Shown in pieces: positions 43,145 to 52,436 of a stretch of DNA of 55,915 bases. Positions within the stretch are counted from its first letter, which is position 1, and each line of letters starts with the position of its first letter. The DNA comes from Streptococcus parasanguinis (GTDB lineage Bacteria; Bacillota; Bacilli; Lactobacillales; Streptococcaceae), in contig JAGZKI010000006.1 in NCBI GenBank assembly GCA_018365265.1, forward strand, positions 1 through 55,915, written 5' to 3'. A program made the translations under genes and the position numbers. The notes below the pieces were generated by a model. It was not told the origin of the DNA and did no database searches. It worked only from the letters and a program-made list of their open reading frames with translations.

Positions 43145-43642
43145 TTATTTTAATTCTTCAAATTTTCCATTTTTAACTTCTTTGAAACCACCCTGTTTCA
43201 TCATATCAAAAGTTGATTTGAAGCTGATATAGTCGACTTTTTTATCTTTTTGTGTCGTTACTAATTTCTTTTCAATTAGCTGATCTAAGTCTGCCTTTTC
43301 ATAATTTAGTGTTGTTTTTTCAACCAAATAATCATCTTTGTATTCAGCAGAATGTGTGAATCCTTTGACATCTTTGTATTCTTCATCATATTTATCGATC
43401 ATTTCCTTTAATTGATCTTTCGTAACTCCCGCCTCTTTGTAATAAATAGTAGTGGTGGTTTGGTTACTGATCGCTTTATCACCTTTATGTTCTAGTGTAA
43501 TACGAACATCTGTTTTCTTTTCTTGGTTGATTGCCTGAAGATAGGATTTTTGAACAGATTGTTGTCCACAAGCTCCAAGAAGAAAGAGCGTAAAGATAGC
43601 GATTAAAGAAAGAAAAATAGATTTCCATATTTGTTTTTTCAT
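43145..43642 (-). CDS. DUF1307 lipoprotein (YehR family)
   Basis: This encodes a 165-residue lipoprotein. A signal peptide ends in the lipobox LLGAC, followed by a mature domain rich in Lys, Asp and Thr (VRITLEHKGDKAISNQTTTT) typical of the YehR/DUF1307 family. The start at 43642 (MKKQIWK) has AAAGGAG 8 nt upstream; the longer frame adds MNKGVFQ and is not used. It is head-on to replication and is the only minus-strand gene to the right of oriC here. Function is unknown. Confidence 0.82.
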   Translation of the reverse strand: MKKQIWKSIFLSLIAIFTLFLLGACGQQSVQKSYLQAINQEKKTDVRITLEHKGDKAISNQTTTTIYYKEAGVTKDQLKEMIDKYDEEYKDVKGFTHSAEYKDDYLVEKTTLNYEKADLDQLIEKKLVTTQKDKKVDYISFKSTFDMMKQGGFKEVKNGKFEELK

Positions 43643-43776
43643 CTGAAAAACTCCTTTATTCATTGTTAAATAGAGTATACCATATTTATCTTTTTAGAAC
43701 GTTACAGTTTGATGAAAAAATCTAGTTTCAAAGGTGATGAAATATTTTATTTTTCATCACTTGTCTTTTGAATTAT

Positions 43777-43785
43777 GTTATAATG
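43777..43785 (+). promoter_or_regulatory. Extended -10 promoter of ychF
   Basis: TGTTATAAT (TGn-TATAAT) lies 34 bp upstream of the ychF start. No consensus -35 is seen. Confidence 0.6.
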
Positions 43786-43819
43786 AAAGAGATTGAAATT
43801 TGAACGGAGAAAAAGAAAA

Positions 43820-44935
43820 ATGGCATTAACAGCAGGTATCGTTGGCTTACCAAATGTTGGTAAATCAACCCTATTTAACGCAATTACAAAAGCAGGAGCA
43901 GAGGCCGCAAACTATCCCTTTGCAACCATTGATCCAAACGTCGGGATGGTAGAAGTTCCAGATGAACGCCTCCAAAAATTGACGGAAATGATTACTCCTA
44001 AGAAGACAGTTCCGACTACTTTTGAATTTACAGATATTGCGGGGATTGTGAAAGGAGCTTCTAAAGGGGAAGGACTTGGTAATAAATTCTTGGCCAATAT
44101 CCGTGAAGTAGATGCCATTGTTCATGTGGTACGTGCTTTTGATGATGAAAATGTCATGCGGGAGCAAGGTCGTGAAGATGCCTTTGTTGATCCACTGGCA
44201 GATATTGATACCATCAATTTAGAATTAATTTTAGCCGACTTAGAGTCTGTCAATAAACGCTATGCGCGTGTAGAAAAAATCGCTCGTACACAAAAAGATA
44301 AGGATTCTGTTGCGGAATTTAATGTTCTACAAAAAATCAAACCAGTTCTTGAAGATGGTAAATCAGCTCGGACCATTGAATTCACTGAGGAAGAACAAAA
44401 AGTGGTGAAGGGACTTTTCCTTTTGACTACCAAACCAGTTCTTTATGTAGCCAATGTGGATGAAGATGTTGTTGCAGATCCAGATTCTATCGAGTATGTG
44501 AAGCAAATTCGTGACTTTGCGGCAACAGAGAATGCGGAAGTCGTGGTGATTTCTGCGCGTGCTGAGGAAGAAATTTCTGAGCTAGATGATGCAGATAAAC
44601 AAGAATTTTTAGAGGCGATTGGCCTAACAGAGTCTGGAGTTGATAAACTCACGCGTGCAGCTTACCACTTGTTGGGACTTGGCACTTATTTCACAGCTGG
44701 TGAAAAAGAAGTGCGTGCTTGGACCTTCAAACGTGGCATGAAAGCTCCTCAAGCTGCTGGAATCATCCACTCTGATTTTGAAAAAGGATTTATTCGTGCC
44801 GTGACCATGTCCTATGATGATTTAGTTAAATACGGTTCTGAAAAGGCTGTAAAAGAAGCAGGACGCTTGCGCGAAGAAGGAAAAGAATATGTTGTCCAAG
44901 ACGGGGACATCATGGAATTCCGTTTTAATGTATAA
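43820..44935 (+). CDS. ychF: Redox-regulated ATPase/GTPase YchF (OLA1 family)
   Basis: This encodes a 371-residue Obg-related P-loop NTPase that prefers ATP and associates with ribosomes. G1 is GLPNVGKST (8-16), the DIAGIVKGAS switch II follows, and a coiled-coil insertion precedes the C-terminal TGS domain (AWTFKRGMKAPQAAGIIHSD). The start at 43820 (MALTAGIV) is conserved; the open frame reaching 43793 has no support. ACGGAG lies about 9 nt upstream. Confidence 0.96.
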   Translation: MALTAGIVGLPNVGKSTLFNAITKAGAEAANYPFATIDPNVGMVEVPDERLQKLTEMITPKKTVPTTFEFTDIAGIVKGASKGEGLGNKFLANIREVDAIVHVVRAFDDENVMREQGREDAFVDPLADIDTINLELILADLESVNKRYARVEKIARTQKDKDSVAEFNVLQKIKPVLEDGKSARTIEFTEEEQKVVKGLFLLTTKPVLYVANVDEDVVADPDSIEYVKQIRDFAATENAEVVVISARAEEEISELDDADKQEFLEAIGLTESGVDKLTRAAYHLLGLGTYFTAGEKEVRAWTFKRGMKAPQAAGIIHSDFEKGFIRAVTMSYDDLVKYGSEKAVKEAGRLREEGKEYVVQDGDIMEFRFNV

Positions 44936-44952
44936 GAGAGTTAAAAAAATGT

Positions 44953-44984
44953 AAAGGTTGGAAAAAATATTTCCAACCCTTTTA
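44953..44984 (+). terminator. Terminator of ychF
   Basis: An 8-bp GGTTGGAA/TTCCAACC stem (44956-44963 with 44971-44978) is followed by TTTT 17 bp after the ychF stop. Confidence 0.78.
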
Positions 44985-45003
44985 GTGTTTTGAAAGGAAA
45001 GAG

Positions 45004-45573
45004 ATGACGAAATTAATTGTTGGATTGGGAAATCCAGGTGATAAGTATTTTGAAACCAAACACAATGTAGGCTTTATGTTAGTTGATCAAATGGCAAAGT
45101 CTTTAAATCTTACTTTCTCCCATGATAAAATTTTTCAAGCTGATATTGCCTCAACATTTTTAAATGGCGAAAAGGTCTATTTTGTAAAGCCAACCACTTT
45201 CATGAATGAGAGTGGAAAAGCAGTCCATGCCCTTCTGACTTATTATGGTCTGGATATTGAAGATCTTTTGGTTATTTACGATGATTTAGATATGGAAGTT
45301 GGCAAGATTCGTCTTCGAGCTAAAGGATCAGCTGGAGGTCATAACGGAATCAAATCGATTATTAATCATATTGGAACTCAGACTTTTTATCGAATTAAGA
45401 TTGGAATTGGAAGACCTAAGCAGGGCATGTCAGTTGTTCATCATGTCTTAGGAAAATTTGATAAAGACGATTACATCACTATTCTACAAACAATTGATCG
45501 AGTAGAAGAAGCGGTTAACGATTACTTGGTAGAAGAAAATTTTGAAAGAAGCATGCAGAAATACAACGGGTAA
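45004..45573 (+). CDS. pth: Peptidyl-tRNA hydrolase
   Basis: This encodes a 189-residue enzyme that recycles peptidyl-tRNAs released from ribosomes. The catalytic His is in TKHNVGFM (near residue 21), followed by KPTTFMNESG, the Asp of VIYDDLDM and the GSAGGHNGIKSI loop. Length is normal. GAAAGGAAAG precedes the ATG. mfd follows after only 4 bp, so they are co-transcribed. Confidence 0.97.
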   Translation: MTKLIVGLGNPGDKYFETKHNVGFMLVDQMAKSLNLTFSHDKIFQADIASTFLNGEKVYFVKPTTFMNESGKAVHALLTYYGLDIEDLLVIYDDLDMEVGKIRLRAKGSAGGHNGIKSIINHIGTQTFYRIKIGIGRPKQGMSVVHHVLGKFDKDDYITILQTIDRVEEAVNDYLVEENFERSMQKYNG

Positions 45574-45577
45574 GTAG

Positions 45578-48500
45578 ATGAATGTAATTGATTTAGTGAG
45601 TCAAAACTCCAACCTTCTATCCTGGCAACAAGGTTTGCAAAAAAACAATAGGGAATTGATCTTAGGATTGTCTGCGACCACAAAGGCTATTGTAATGGCT
45701 TCAGCCTTTGATTCTATTGAAAAAGCAGTCCTCATCACTTCCAGTTATAACGAAGCAGAACGATTGGCCAGTGATTTTATTGCCTTACTTGGAGAAGAGA
45801 AAGTCCATACATTTTTGGGAGATGATAACCCTTTAGCAGAATTTATTTTTGCTTCACAAGAAAGGCAATTTGCACGATTAGAGGCTTTGAACTTTTTATG
45901 CCAAGAAGATCGTCAAGGCATCCTTGTGACCAATGTGAGTGGTATCAAACTACTGTTACCTTCTCCTAAAGTTTTTGCATCTAGCATTTTTCAATTGAAG
46001 GTTGGTCAAGAAATAGACTTAACTACTCTGAGTGAAACATTACAGAAAATTGGCTATCAAAAAGTGGGCCAGGTTTTGCAACAAGGTGAGTTTAGTCTAC
46101 GAGGAGATATTTTAGATATCTTTGAGATCGACCAACTCCAACCCTATCGGATTGAATTTTTCGGAGATGAGATTGATGGGATCCGAATCTTTGACCCAGA
46201 AAGCCAGCGTTCTGTTGAAAATGTCGAAGAAGTTCAACTCAAAGCAGTGAGTGATCTATTATTGCAAGAGGAAGATTTCATCCGTGGTCAGAAGCAAATC
46301 GAACAATTGCAAGAACAGAGCGCGAATGAAGAATTTAAATCTTATCTAGCAGAAATTCTAGGAGATATTTCTCAAAGAAAACTCCATCCAGATCTTAGAA
46401 AATTTATTAGTTTCTTTTATGAGAAGCAATATACCTTATTCGATTATCTCCCTAAACACACTCCTATTTTTCTGGATGATTATCAAAAAATAGCCGATCA
46501 AATAGCGAGATTTGAACTAGATACAGCTAATTTCTTGACGGAAGATTTACATAAAAATAGAGCTTCTTCTCGCCAAGTGTATTTTGCAGACACCAGTACA
46601 ACATTACGAAAATATACGCCTGCAACTTATTTTTCAAACTTTCAAAAAGGATTGGGAAATCTGAAATTTGATCATTTGTATCAATTCAACCAATATCCCA
46701 TGCAGGAGTTTTTTGGACAATTTGATTTACTAAAAGAGGAAATTGAACGGTATCGAAAATCAAACTATACGGTTATTGTCCAAGCAACTTCTCATCACAA
46801 TCTTCAGCAACTCCATAAAAATTTAGAAGAGTATGGAATTCGATTAGATTATATTGATGGGGATGCGATTATTCCTCAAGCTAGTCAATTAATTGTTGGA
46901 GGACTGGCTCACGGTTTCCAATTTGTTGATGAAAAAATTGTCTATATTACAGAATCAGAGATTTATCAGAAAAAGATCAAACGAAAGATTCGTAGGCAAA
47001 ATATTTCCAATGCAGAACGCCTAAAAAATTATAATGAACTGGAAAAAGGGGACTACGTTGTTCACCAAGTTCATGGTATTGGTCAATATTTGGGAATTGA
47101 AACGATTGAAATTTCGGGTGTCCATCGTGATTATGTCTCCATTCAATATCAAAATGGAGATCGCATCTCGATTCCTGTCGATCAGATTCAGATGTTGTCC
47201 AAATACGTTGCAAGTGATGGAAAAGCGCCAAAAATTAACAAGTTAAATGATGGGCGTTTCCAAAAAACGAAGCAAAAGGTTCAGACCCAGGTAGAGGACA
47301 TTGCAGATGATTTGATAAAACTTTATGCGGAGCGTAGTCAATTAGAAGGCTTTGCCTATTCTAAAGATGATGAAAATCAAGAGGCTTTTGAACAAGATTT
47401 TCCATATATTGAAACAGATGATCAATTACGTTCCATTGAAGAAATCAAAAAAGATATGGAATCGAATCGTCCAATGGACCGATTGCTGGTTGGAGACGTC
47501 GGTTTTGGGAAAACAGAGGTCGCTATGCGAGCGGCCTTTAAGGCAGTAAATGATCATAAACAAGTAGCAGTGCTGGTTCCTACCACTGTTCTTGCCCAAC
47601 AACATTATGCCAATTTTAAGGAGCGTTTTGAATCTTTTGCAGTAGAGGTTGCTGTTTTAAGTCGTTTCCAGAGTAAGGCAGAGCAAAAAGAAACGCTTGA
47701 AAAGTTGAAAAAAGGACGAGTGGATATTATTATTGGAACTCACCGGCTCTTGTCCAAAGATGTTGTTTTTTCAGACTTAGGTTTAATCGTGATCGATGAA
47801 GAGCAACGTTTTGGAGTAAAGCACAAAGAAACCTTGAAAGAATTGAAAAAAAAGGTGGATGTGCTTACCTTGACAGCTACCCCTATTCCCCGGACGCTCC
47901 ATATGTCTATGCTAGGAATTCGAGATTTGTCTGTCATTGAAACACCTCCAACTAATCGGTATCCTGTGCAAACTTTTGTACTAGAGACCAATCCAACTAT
48001 TATTCGAGATGCTGTGTTGCGGGAGATAGATCGTGGAGGTCAAGTGTACTATCTTTACAATAAGGTAGATACGATTGAGCAAAAAGTATCCGAGTTAAAA
48101 GAGTTGATTCCAGAGGCTTCGATTGGCTTTGTTCATGGCCAAATGAGTGAAGTTCGCCTGGAAAATACCTTGTTGGATTTCATTAATGGCGAATACGATG
48201 TCTTAGTGACGACAACCATTATTGAGACAGGTGTGGATATTCCAAATGCTAATACACTCTTTATTGAAAATGCGGATCATATGGGACTTTCAACGCTTTA
48301 TCAACTAAGAGGTCGTGTGGGACGAAGCAATCGAATTGCTTATGCTTATTTGATGTACCGCCCAGACAAATCTCTTACAGAAGTGTCTGAAAAACGCTTA
48401 GAAGCTATTAAGGGTTTTACTGAGTTGGGGTCTGGCTTTAAAATTGCTATGCGAGATTTATCGATCCGTGGAGCAGGGAATATCCTTGGAGCTTCTCAAT

Positions 48501-49072
48501 CTGGTTTCATCGATTCAGTTGGTTTTGAAATGTATTCTCAATTGTTAGAAGAAGCTATTGCTAAAAAACAAGGCCAAGAGCATCGTAGGCAAAAGAGCAA
48601 TGCAGAGTTGAACCTTCAAATAGATGCGTATTTACCTAATGAATATATTTCAGATCAACGTCAAAAAATTGAAATTTACAAACAAATTCGTGAAATGAAT
48701 TCTGCGACAGACTATGAATACTTGCAAGATGAATTGATCGATCGTTTTGGAGAATACCCAGATGTTGTCGCCTACCTACTTGAAATTGGTTTAGTGAAAG
48801 CTTACTTGGATCAAGTCTTTGTCCGTCTTGTTGAGAGAAAACAACAAAAAGTGACAGTGAAATTTGAACCTATTGCCAAACAACTGTTTTTAACACAGGA
48901 TTATTTCAAAGCTCTGTCAATGACACAGTTAAAGGCACAGATTGCAGAAGATAAAGGATTGATTGAAGTGATCTTCGATATTCGAAATAAGAAAGATTTT
49001 GAAATTTTAGAAGCTCTGAAGCAATTTGGTCAAACCTTATTTGAAATTAAACAAGAAAAAGAAGAGGACTAG
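45578..49072 (+). CDS. mfd: Transcription-repair coupling factor Mfd
   Basis: This encodes a 1164-residue ATP-dependent DNA translocase that dislodges stalled RNA polymerase and recruits UvrA. The UvrB-like N-terminal part (about 1-330) is followed by the RNA-polymerase interaction domain near 470-560 (GDYVVHQVHGIGQYLGIE). The RecG-like motor has Walker A GDVGFGKTE near 640 and the DEEQRFG box, and the C-terminal UvrA-masking domain completes the normal length. Confidence 0.97.
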   Translation: MNVIDLVSQNSNLLSWQQGLQKNNRELILGLSATTKAIVMASAFDSIEKAVLITSSYNEAERLASDFIALLGEEKVHTFLGDDNPLAEFIFASQERQFARLEALNFLCQEDRQGILVTNVSGIKLLLPSPKVFASSIFQLKVGQEIDLTTLSETLQKIGYQKVGQVLQQGEFSLRGDILDIFEIDQLQPYRIEFFGDEIDGIRIFDPESQRSVENVEEVQLKAVSDLLLQEEDFIRGQKQIEQLQEQSANEEFKSYLAEILGDISQRKLHPDLRKFISFFYEKQYTLFDYLPKHTPIFLDDYQKIADQIARFELDTANFLTEDLHKNRASSRQVYFADTSTTLRKYTPATYFSNFQKGLGNLKFDHLYQFNQYPMQEFFGQFDLLKEEIERYRKSNYTVIVQATSHHNLQQLHKNLEEYGIRLDYIDGDAIIPQASQLIVGGLAHGFQFVDEKIVYITESEIYQKKIKRKIRRQNISNAERLKNYNELEKGDYVVHQVHGIGQYLGIETIEISGVHRDYVSIQYQNGDRISIPVDQIQMLSKYVASDGKAPKINKLNDGRFQKTKQKVQTQVEDIADDLIKLYAERSQLEGFAYSKDDENQEAFEQDFPYIETDDQLRSIEEIKKDMESNRPMDRLLVGDVGFGKTEVAMRAAFKAVNDHKQVAVLVPTTVLAQQHYANFKERFESFAVEVAVLSRFQSKAEQKETLEKLKKGRVDIIIGTHRLLSKDVVFSDLGLIVIDEEQRFGVKHKETLKELKKKVDVLTLTATPIPRTLHMSMLGIRDLSVIETPPTNRYPVQTFVLETNPTIIRDAVLREIDRGGQVYYLYNKVDTIEQKVSELKELIPEASIGFVHGQMSEVRLENTLLDFINGEYDVLVTTTIIETGVDIPNANTLFIENADHMGLSTLYQLRGRVGRSNRIAYAYLMYRPDKSLTEVSEKRLEAIKGFTELGSGFKIAMRDLSIRGAGNILGASQSGFIDSVGFEMYSQLLEEAIAKKQGQEHRRQKSNAELNLQIDAYLPNEYISDQRQKIEIYKQIREMNSATDYEYLQDELIDRFGEYPDVVAYLLEIGLVKAYLDQVFVRLVERKQQKVTVKFEPIAKQLFLTQDYFKALSMTQLKAQIAEDKGLIEVIFDIRNKKDFEILEALKQFGQTLFEIKQEKEED

Positions 49073-49111
49073 CAGTTCTTAGCTCATTTTTCGCATTTTA
49101 TGTATAAAAAA

Positions 49112-49120
49112 TGATACAAT
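49112..49120 (+). promoter_or_regulatory. Extended -10 promoter of rqcP-divIC
   Basis: TGATACAAT (TGn-TACAAT) lies 20 bp upstream of the rqcP start. No clear -35 is seen. Confidence 0.5.
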
Positions 49121-49140
49121 ACTATGTTAGAGGTGACAGT

Positions 49141-49407
49141 ATGAGATTAGATAAATATTTAAAAGTTTCTCGCATTATTAAGCGTCGTCCTGTTGCAAAG
49201 GAAGTTGCAGATAAAGGGCGAATCAAAGTCAATGGAGTATTAGCCAAAAGTTCAACGGATTTGAAAGTGAATGATCAAATTGAAGTTCGTTTTGGAAATA
49301 AAGTATTGACGGTTAAAGTCTTGGAAATGTTGGATAGTACAAAAAAAGAAGATGCATCCAAAATGTACGAAATAATTAGTGAAACAAGGATAGAAGAAGA
49401 TGCCTAA
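49141..49407 (+). CDS. rqcP: S4-domain ribosome quality-control protein RqcP-like
   Basis: This encodes an 88-residue S4-domain RNA-binding protein (YabO/HslR family). The domain runs MRLDKYLKVSRIIKRRPVA to KVNGVLAKSSTDLKVND. In Bacillus RqcP works with RqcH in alanine tailing of stalled nascent chains on 50S subunits. The ATG at 49141 has AGAGGTG upstream; the open frame to 49111 includes the promoter. It overlaps divIC by 8 bp. Confidence 0.88.
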   Translation: MRLDKYLKVSRIIKRRPVAKEVADKGRIKVNGVLAKSSTDLKVNDQIEVRFGNKVLTVKVLEMLDSTKKEDASKMYEIISETRIEEDA

Positions 49408-49768
49408 AAATATCGTTCAAATGAACAATAAATATATCAAAGACGAAAGTCAGCGAAAACGTTTTTTAGAAGAAGAAAGAAAAAAACGCAATCGTTTTCT
49501 GGGGCTCGTTTTGATATTGGTCATGTTACTGTTTATTCTTCCAACTTATAATTTAGCCCAGAGCTATCAATCGCTACAAGATAAAAAAGAACAATACAAA
49601 CAGTTGGAAAAAGAGTATAAAGAAACAAGTGAACAAAAAGAATACCAACAAGACATCGCTAAAAAATTAAAAGACGATGATTATGCAACAAAATATGCAC
49701 GCGCTAAGTATTCTTTTTCAAAAGATGGTGAATATGTTTATACCATCCCAGATTTACTCCCCCAATAA
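49400..49768 (+). CDS. divIC: Septum formation initiator DivIC/FtsB
   Basis: This encodes a 122-residue bitopic division protein. A basic cytoplasmic N-terminus (residues 1-34) is followed by one membrane helix (about 35-55) and an extracellular coiled coil (SYQSLQDKKEQYKQLEKEYK). It forms a complex with FtsL and DivIB at the septum. It overlaps the upstream rqcP gene by 8 bp. The next small gene begins 3 bp after its stop. Confidence 0.92.
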   Translation: MPKNIVQMNNKYIKDESQRKRFLEEERKKRNRFLGLVLILVMLLFILPTYNLAQSYQSLQDKKEQYKQLEKEYKETSEQKEYQQDIAKKLKDDDYATKYARAKYSFSKDGEYVYTIPDLLPQ

Positions 49769-49771
49769 CCG

Positions 49772-49900
49772 ATGGAAAATATCTTACAAACAGTTAAACA
49801 ATTCCTTGAATTTTCGGATGAAAAATTAGAGGAATTAAAAAAGAAAAACCAAATGATTAAACTTCAAAAGGATGAAAAGGAAAGGAATACCGGTGTCTAA
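49772..49900 (+). CDS. Small conserved hypothetical protein, 42 aa
   Basis: This encodes a 42-residue peptide starting MENILQTVKQFLEFSDEKL and rich in Lys, Glu and Gln, probably one long helix without membrane segment or signal. Pneumococcus has a similar small gene between divIC and the beta-lactamase-like gene, which supports it as real. It starts 3 bp after divIC and its stop overlaps the next gene's GTG start by 8 bp, so translation is coupled. Function is unknown. Confidence 0.72.
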   Translation: MENILQTVKQFLEFSDEKLEELKKKNQMIKLQKDEKERNTGV

Positions 49901-51158
49901 ACGATTTCTGCTCCTATTGTTAGTTCCAATTTTATTTATTGGGTCTCAAGCAGCGAGTGTCGAGCAGTCTGAGTCTTCTCAGACAATAGCTCATCCATCA
50001 GAACTTTATTTTTCTTCAATTCCAGCGAACCCTAATATCTATCGCAAAATTTCTGTTTTTTCTGATCCTCAGTTGAAAAAAGCAAAAGGAGAAATTCTTC
50101 CCAACACACCGTTTACAATCGAACAACTCTTTGTAAATGATGAAGGGAAAGCTGTATTTAAAATAGCAGATAAAGGATATGTATTAGCAGATTCTTCTGT
50201 CATTTTTTCTGATGTTGTACAAGAAACACAAGAAAAAAAACAAGACATGTGGCTAAAACCTGGTTTTAAAGTGTATGACCGACCCTTAATAAATGGTGCA
50301 AAAGAAAAAAATACACCTCTTTCTCCTTATACAAAAGTGACAATCTTACGTACAGCTAAGACTTTACGAGATGAGTTTGTGGAGATTGAAGGTCAGGGCT
50401 GGGTGAACAAAGCATTCGTTACTGAAAAAGATAATCGAATGGAAAAAGTCCAGGACTTGTTAAATAGTAAATACAATTCTCCTTCGTATGGAATCTATGT
50501 AAAACAATTAGAGACTGGAAATACTGCTGGAATCAATCCGCAAAAAGAAATGTATTCTGCCAGTGTAACGAAATTACCATACTTGTACTACGTCCAAGAA
50601 CAGCTCAATAAAAAAGCCATTTCTCCAACTACAACCTACAAATATATTCCAGAAGTCAATGATTTCAAAGGTGGCTATGAACCAGAAGGAAGTGGTAGCC
50701 TTTCAAAAACACCAGATGGAAAAGAATATAGTGTTCAAGAGTTGGTAGATAAAATTGCAAAAGAATCAGATAATGTTGGACATAATATATTGAATTATTA
50801 TGTCACTCATCAATCAGATCAAGACTTCCAAAAAACTTTGGATAAAATTGCAAAGAAACATTGGGATGTTGAAAAAAGAGAAGCATCCGCTGAAATGGCT
50901 GGCAATGTCATGGAGGCTGTCTATCAACAAAATGGCCCTATTATTGATGCACTCTCCTCTACAAAATATGACGATCAACGGATTGCGCGTGACCTTCCAG
51001 TAAAAGTTGCTCATAAAATTGGAGATGCCTATGATTTTAGACATGATGTTGCGATTGTCTACACAAATTCACCCTATGTACTAGTCATTTTTACAGATCA
51101 TTCGAATTATGATACGATTTCCAATATTTCAAAGGATATCTATGAGGTATTGAAATAA
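49893..51158 (+). CDS. Secreted class A beta-lactamase-like serine hydrolase
   Basis: This encodes a 421-residue exported protein. A signal peptide or anchor (about 1-22) and a beta-rich, SH3-like N-terminal half precede a C-terminal beta-lactamase-like domain (about 195-421). It has Ser224-Val-Thr-Lys227 as the SxxK motif, SDN in KESDNVGHN, and KIG in place of KTG. Streptococcal homologues lie in the same place. It may act on wall peptides rather than beta-lactams. The GTG at 49893 is chosen for the GGAAAGGA upstream; an ATG at 49872 would add seven residues. Confidence 0.8.
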   Translation: MSKRFLLLLLVPILFIGSQAASVEQSESSQTIAHPSELYFSSIPANPNIYRKISVFSDPQLKKAKGEILPNTPFTIEQLFVNDEGKAVFKIADKGYVLADSSVIFSDVVQETQEKKQDMWLKPGFKVYDRPLINGAKEKNTPLSPYTKVTILRTAKTLRDEFVEIEGQGWVNKAFVTEKDNRMEKVQDLLNSKYNSPSYGIYVKQLETGNTAGINPQKEMYSASVTKLPYLYYVQEQLNKKAISPTTTYKYIPEVNDFKGGYEPEGSGSLSKTPDGKEYSVQELVDKIAKESDNVGHNILNYYVTHQSDQDFQKTLDKIAKKHWDVEKREASAEMAGNVMEAVYQQNGPIIDALSSTKYDDQRIARDLPVKVAHKIGDAYDFRHDVAIVYTNSPYVLVIFTDHSNYDTISNISKDIYEVLK

Positions 51159-52432
51159 TGGAAAAGCGATTTTTAGAGTTTTGTGAAAAACAAGATCTAT
51201 TTACTTCCCATCGTCGTGTTTTAGTTGCCTTATCGGGTGGATTGGATTCAATGAATCTGTACGAACTTTTAGAAAAAAACAAAGAACGATTGAAAATCCA
51301 ACTGATACTCGCTCATGTTAATCATGGACAAAGACCAGAATCCGATATAGAAGAAAGAGAACTTCGAACACTAGCTGACAGGCGCAAGACACGTATCCAC
51401 GTTGCTCACTATTTGGGTGATTTTACAGAAGCAAAAGCTCGTACCTTTCGTTATGATTTTTTTAGACAGATTATGGAGAAAGAGAATTGTACTGCTTTAG
51501 TAACAGGCCATCATGCAAACGATCAAGCTGAAACAACTTTCATGCGCTTGATACGAGGAACTAAATTACGTCACTTGAGTGGCATTCCTGTACGCCAACC
51601 ATTTGGAAAAGGTGAATTAATCCGTCCTTTATTGAGTTTTACCAAAGATGAGTTGATGAAAATTCCTCATTTTGAAGATAGTAGTAATTCCTCGCAGGAT
51701 TATTTTCGCAATCGTGTACGCCATCAATACCTTCCAGAATTTGAAAAAGAAAATCCTCAAATGCAAGCAAGCCTTCGCTATTTAGCAGAGGAAGTGACTC
51801 AGTGGCACAAAGCACTGAAAGAATTGACTAGCGATTTTACTATTCAAGATTTAGCTTCTTTTAGAACTTATTCCGATTTTGTCCAGTCTTTCTTATTAGA
51901 AGAGTATCTGGCACAATTTCCAGATTTACAACTTGGTAGAGTCCAGTTTCAAGAATTACTAGATTTACTAAGAAAAAAAAGAAATTGTGTCCATTATTTA
52001 AAGTCGAATTATGAACTCCATCAAGAATATGATTTCTTTGAAATACAAAAAATCAGTCAAAAGTCGGATGACCAACCCCTCCCATTTTTGTTAGAATTTG
52101 GGAATATCTTTGAGATTGCAAATTATAAATTATCTTTTGGCCACCCATTAGTAGGGAAAAATGTGGAAATTCTTTCTGTTTCACGCGAAACGCCCATCTT
52201 AATTAGAAGGCGAGAGGAAGGAGATCAGCTACTTGTTAATGGCCACCATCAAAAATTAAGACGGTGGTTTATCAACCATAAAATTCCAATTTCTCTTCGG
52301 CAAAAGGCTCTCATTATAGAACAAAATCATAATATTCTTTCTGTAGTGGGATTGGTAACGAGTGATTTGAGTAAGCCCTCAAAAAGTGGTATAATGAAAG
52401 ATAGTCTTTATATTCAAAAAATAGATAGGTAA
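51158..52432 (+). CDS. tilS: tRNA(Ile)-lysidine synthase
   Basis: This encodes a 424-residue enzyme that attaches lysine to cytidine 34 of tRNA-Ile(CAU), so that it reads AUA. The PP-loop SGGLDSMN is at about residues 25-32, with the conserved HVNHGQR and GHHANDQAETTFMRL segments. The C-terminal tRNA-binding domain follows. Its start overlaps the last base of the upstream stop. The 3' end contains the hpt promoter and a parS-like site. Confidence 0.96.
   Translation: MEKRFLEFCEKQDLFTSHRRVLVALSGGLDSMNLYELLEKNKERLKIQLILAHVNHGQRPESDIEERELRTLADRRKTRIHVAHYLGDFTEAKARTFRYDFFRQIMEKENCTALVTGHHANDQAETTFMRLIRGTKLRHLSGIPVRQPFGKGELIRPLLSFTKDELMKIPHFEDSSNSSQDYFRNRVRHQYLPEFEKENPQMQASLRYLAEEVTQWHKALKELTSDFTIQDLASFRTYSDFVQSFLLEEYLAQFPDLQLGRVQFQELLDLLRKKRNCVHYLKSNYELHQEYDFFEIQKISQKSDDQPLPFLLEFGNIFEIANYKLSFGHPLVGKNVEILSVSRETPILIRRREEGDQLLVNGHHQKLRRWFINHKIPISLRQKALIIEQNHNILSVVGLVTSDLSKPSKSGIMKDSLYIQKIDR
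52177..52192. other. parS: parS-like site inside tilS
   Basis: TGTTTCACGCGAAACG matches parS at 14 of 16 positions (CACGCG for CACGTG, last base G). It lies about 12 kb right of oriC. Confidence 0.7.
52367..52395 (+). promoter_or_regulatory. Promoter of hpt-ftsH inside the tilS 3' end
   Basis: TTGAGT (52367-52372) and TATAAT (52390-52395) are 17 bp apart, with TG one base before the -10. The predicted start is about 35 bp upstream of hpt. Confidence 0.75.
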
Positions 52433-52436
52433 AAAC

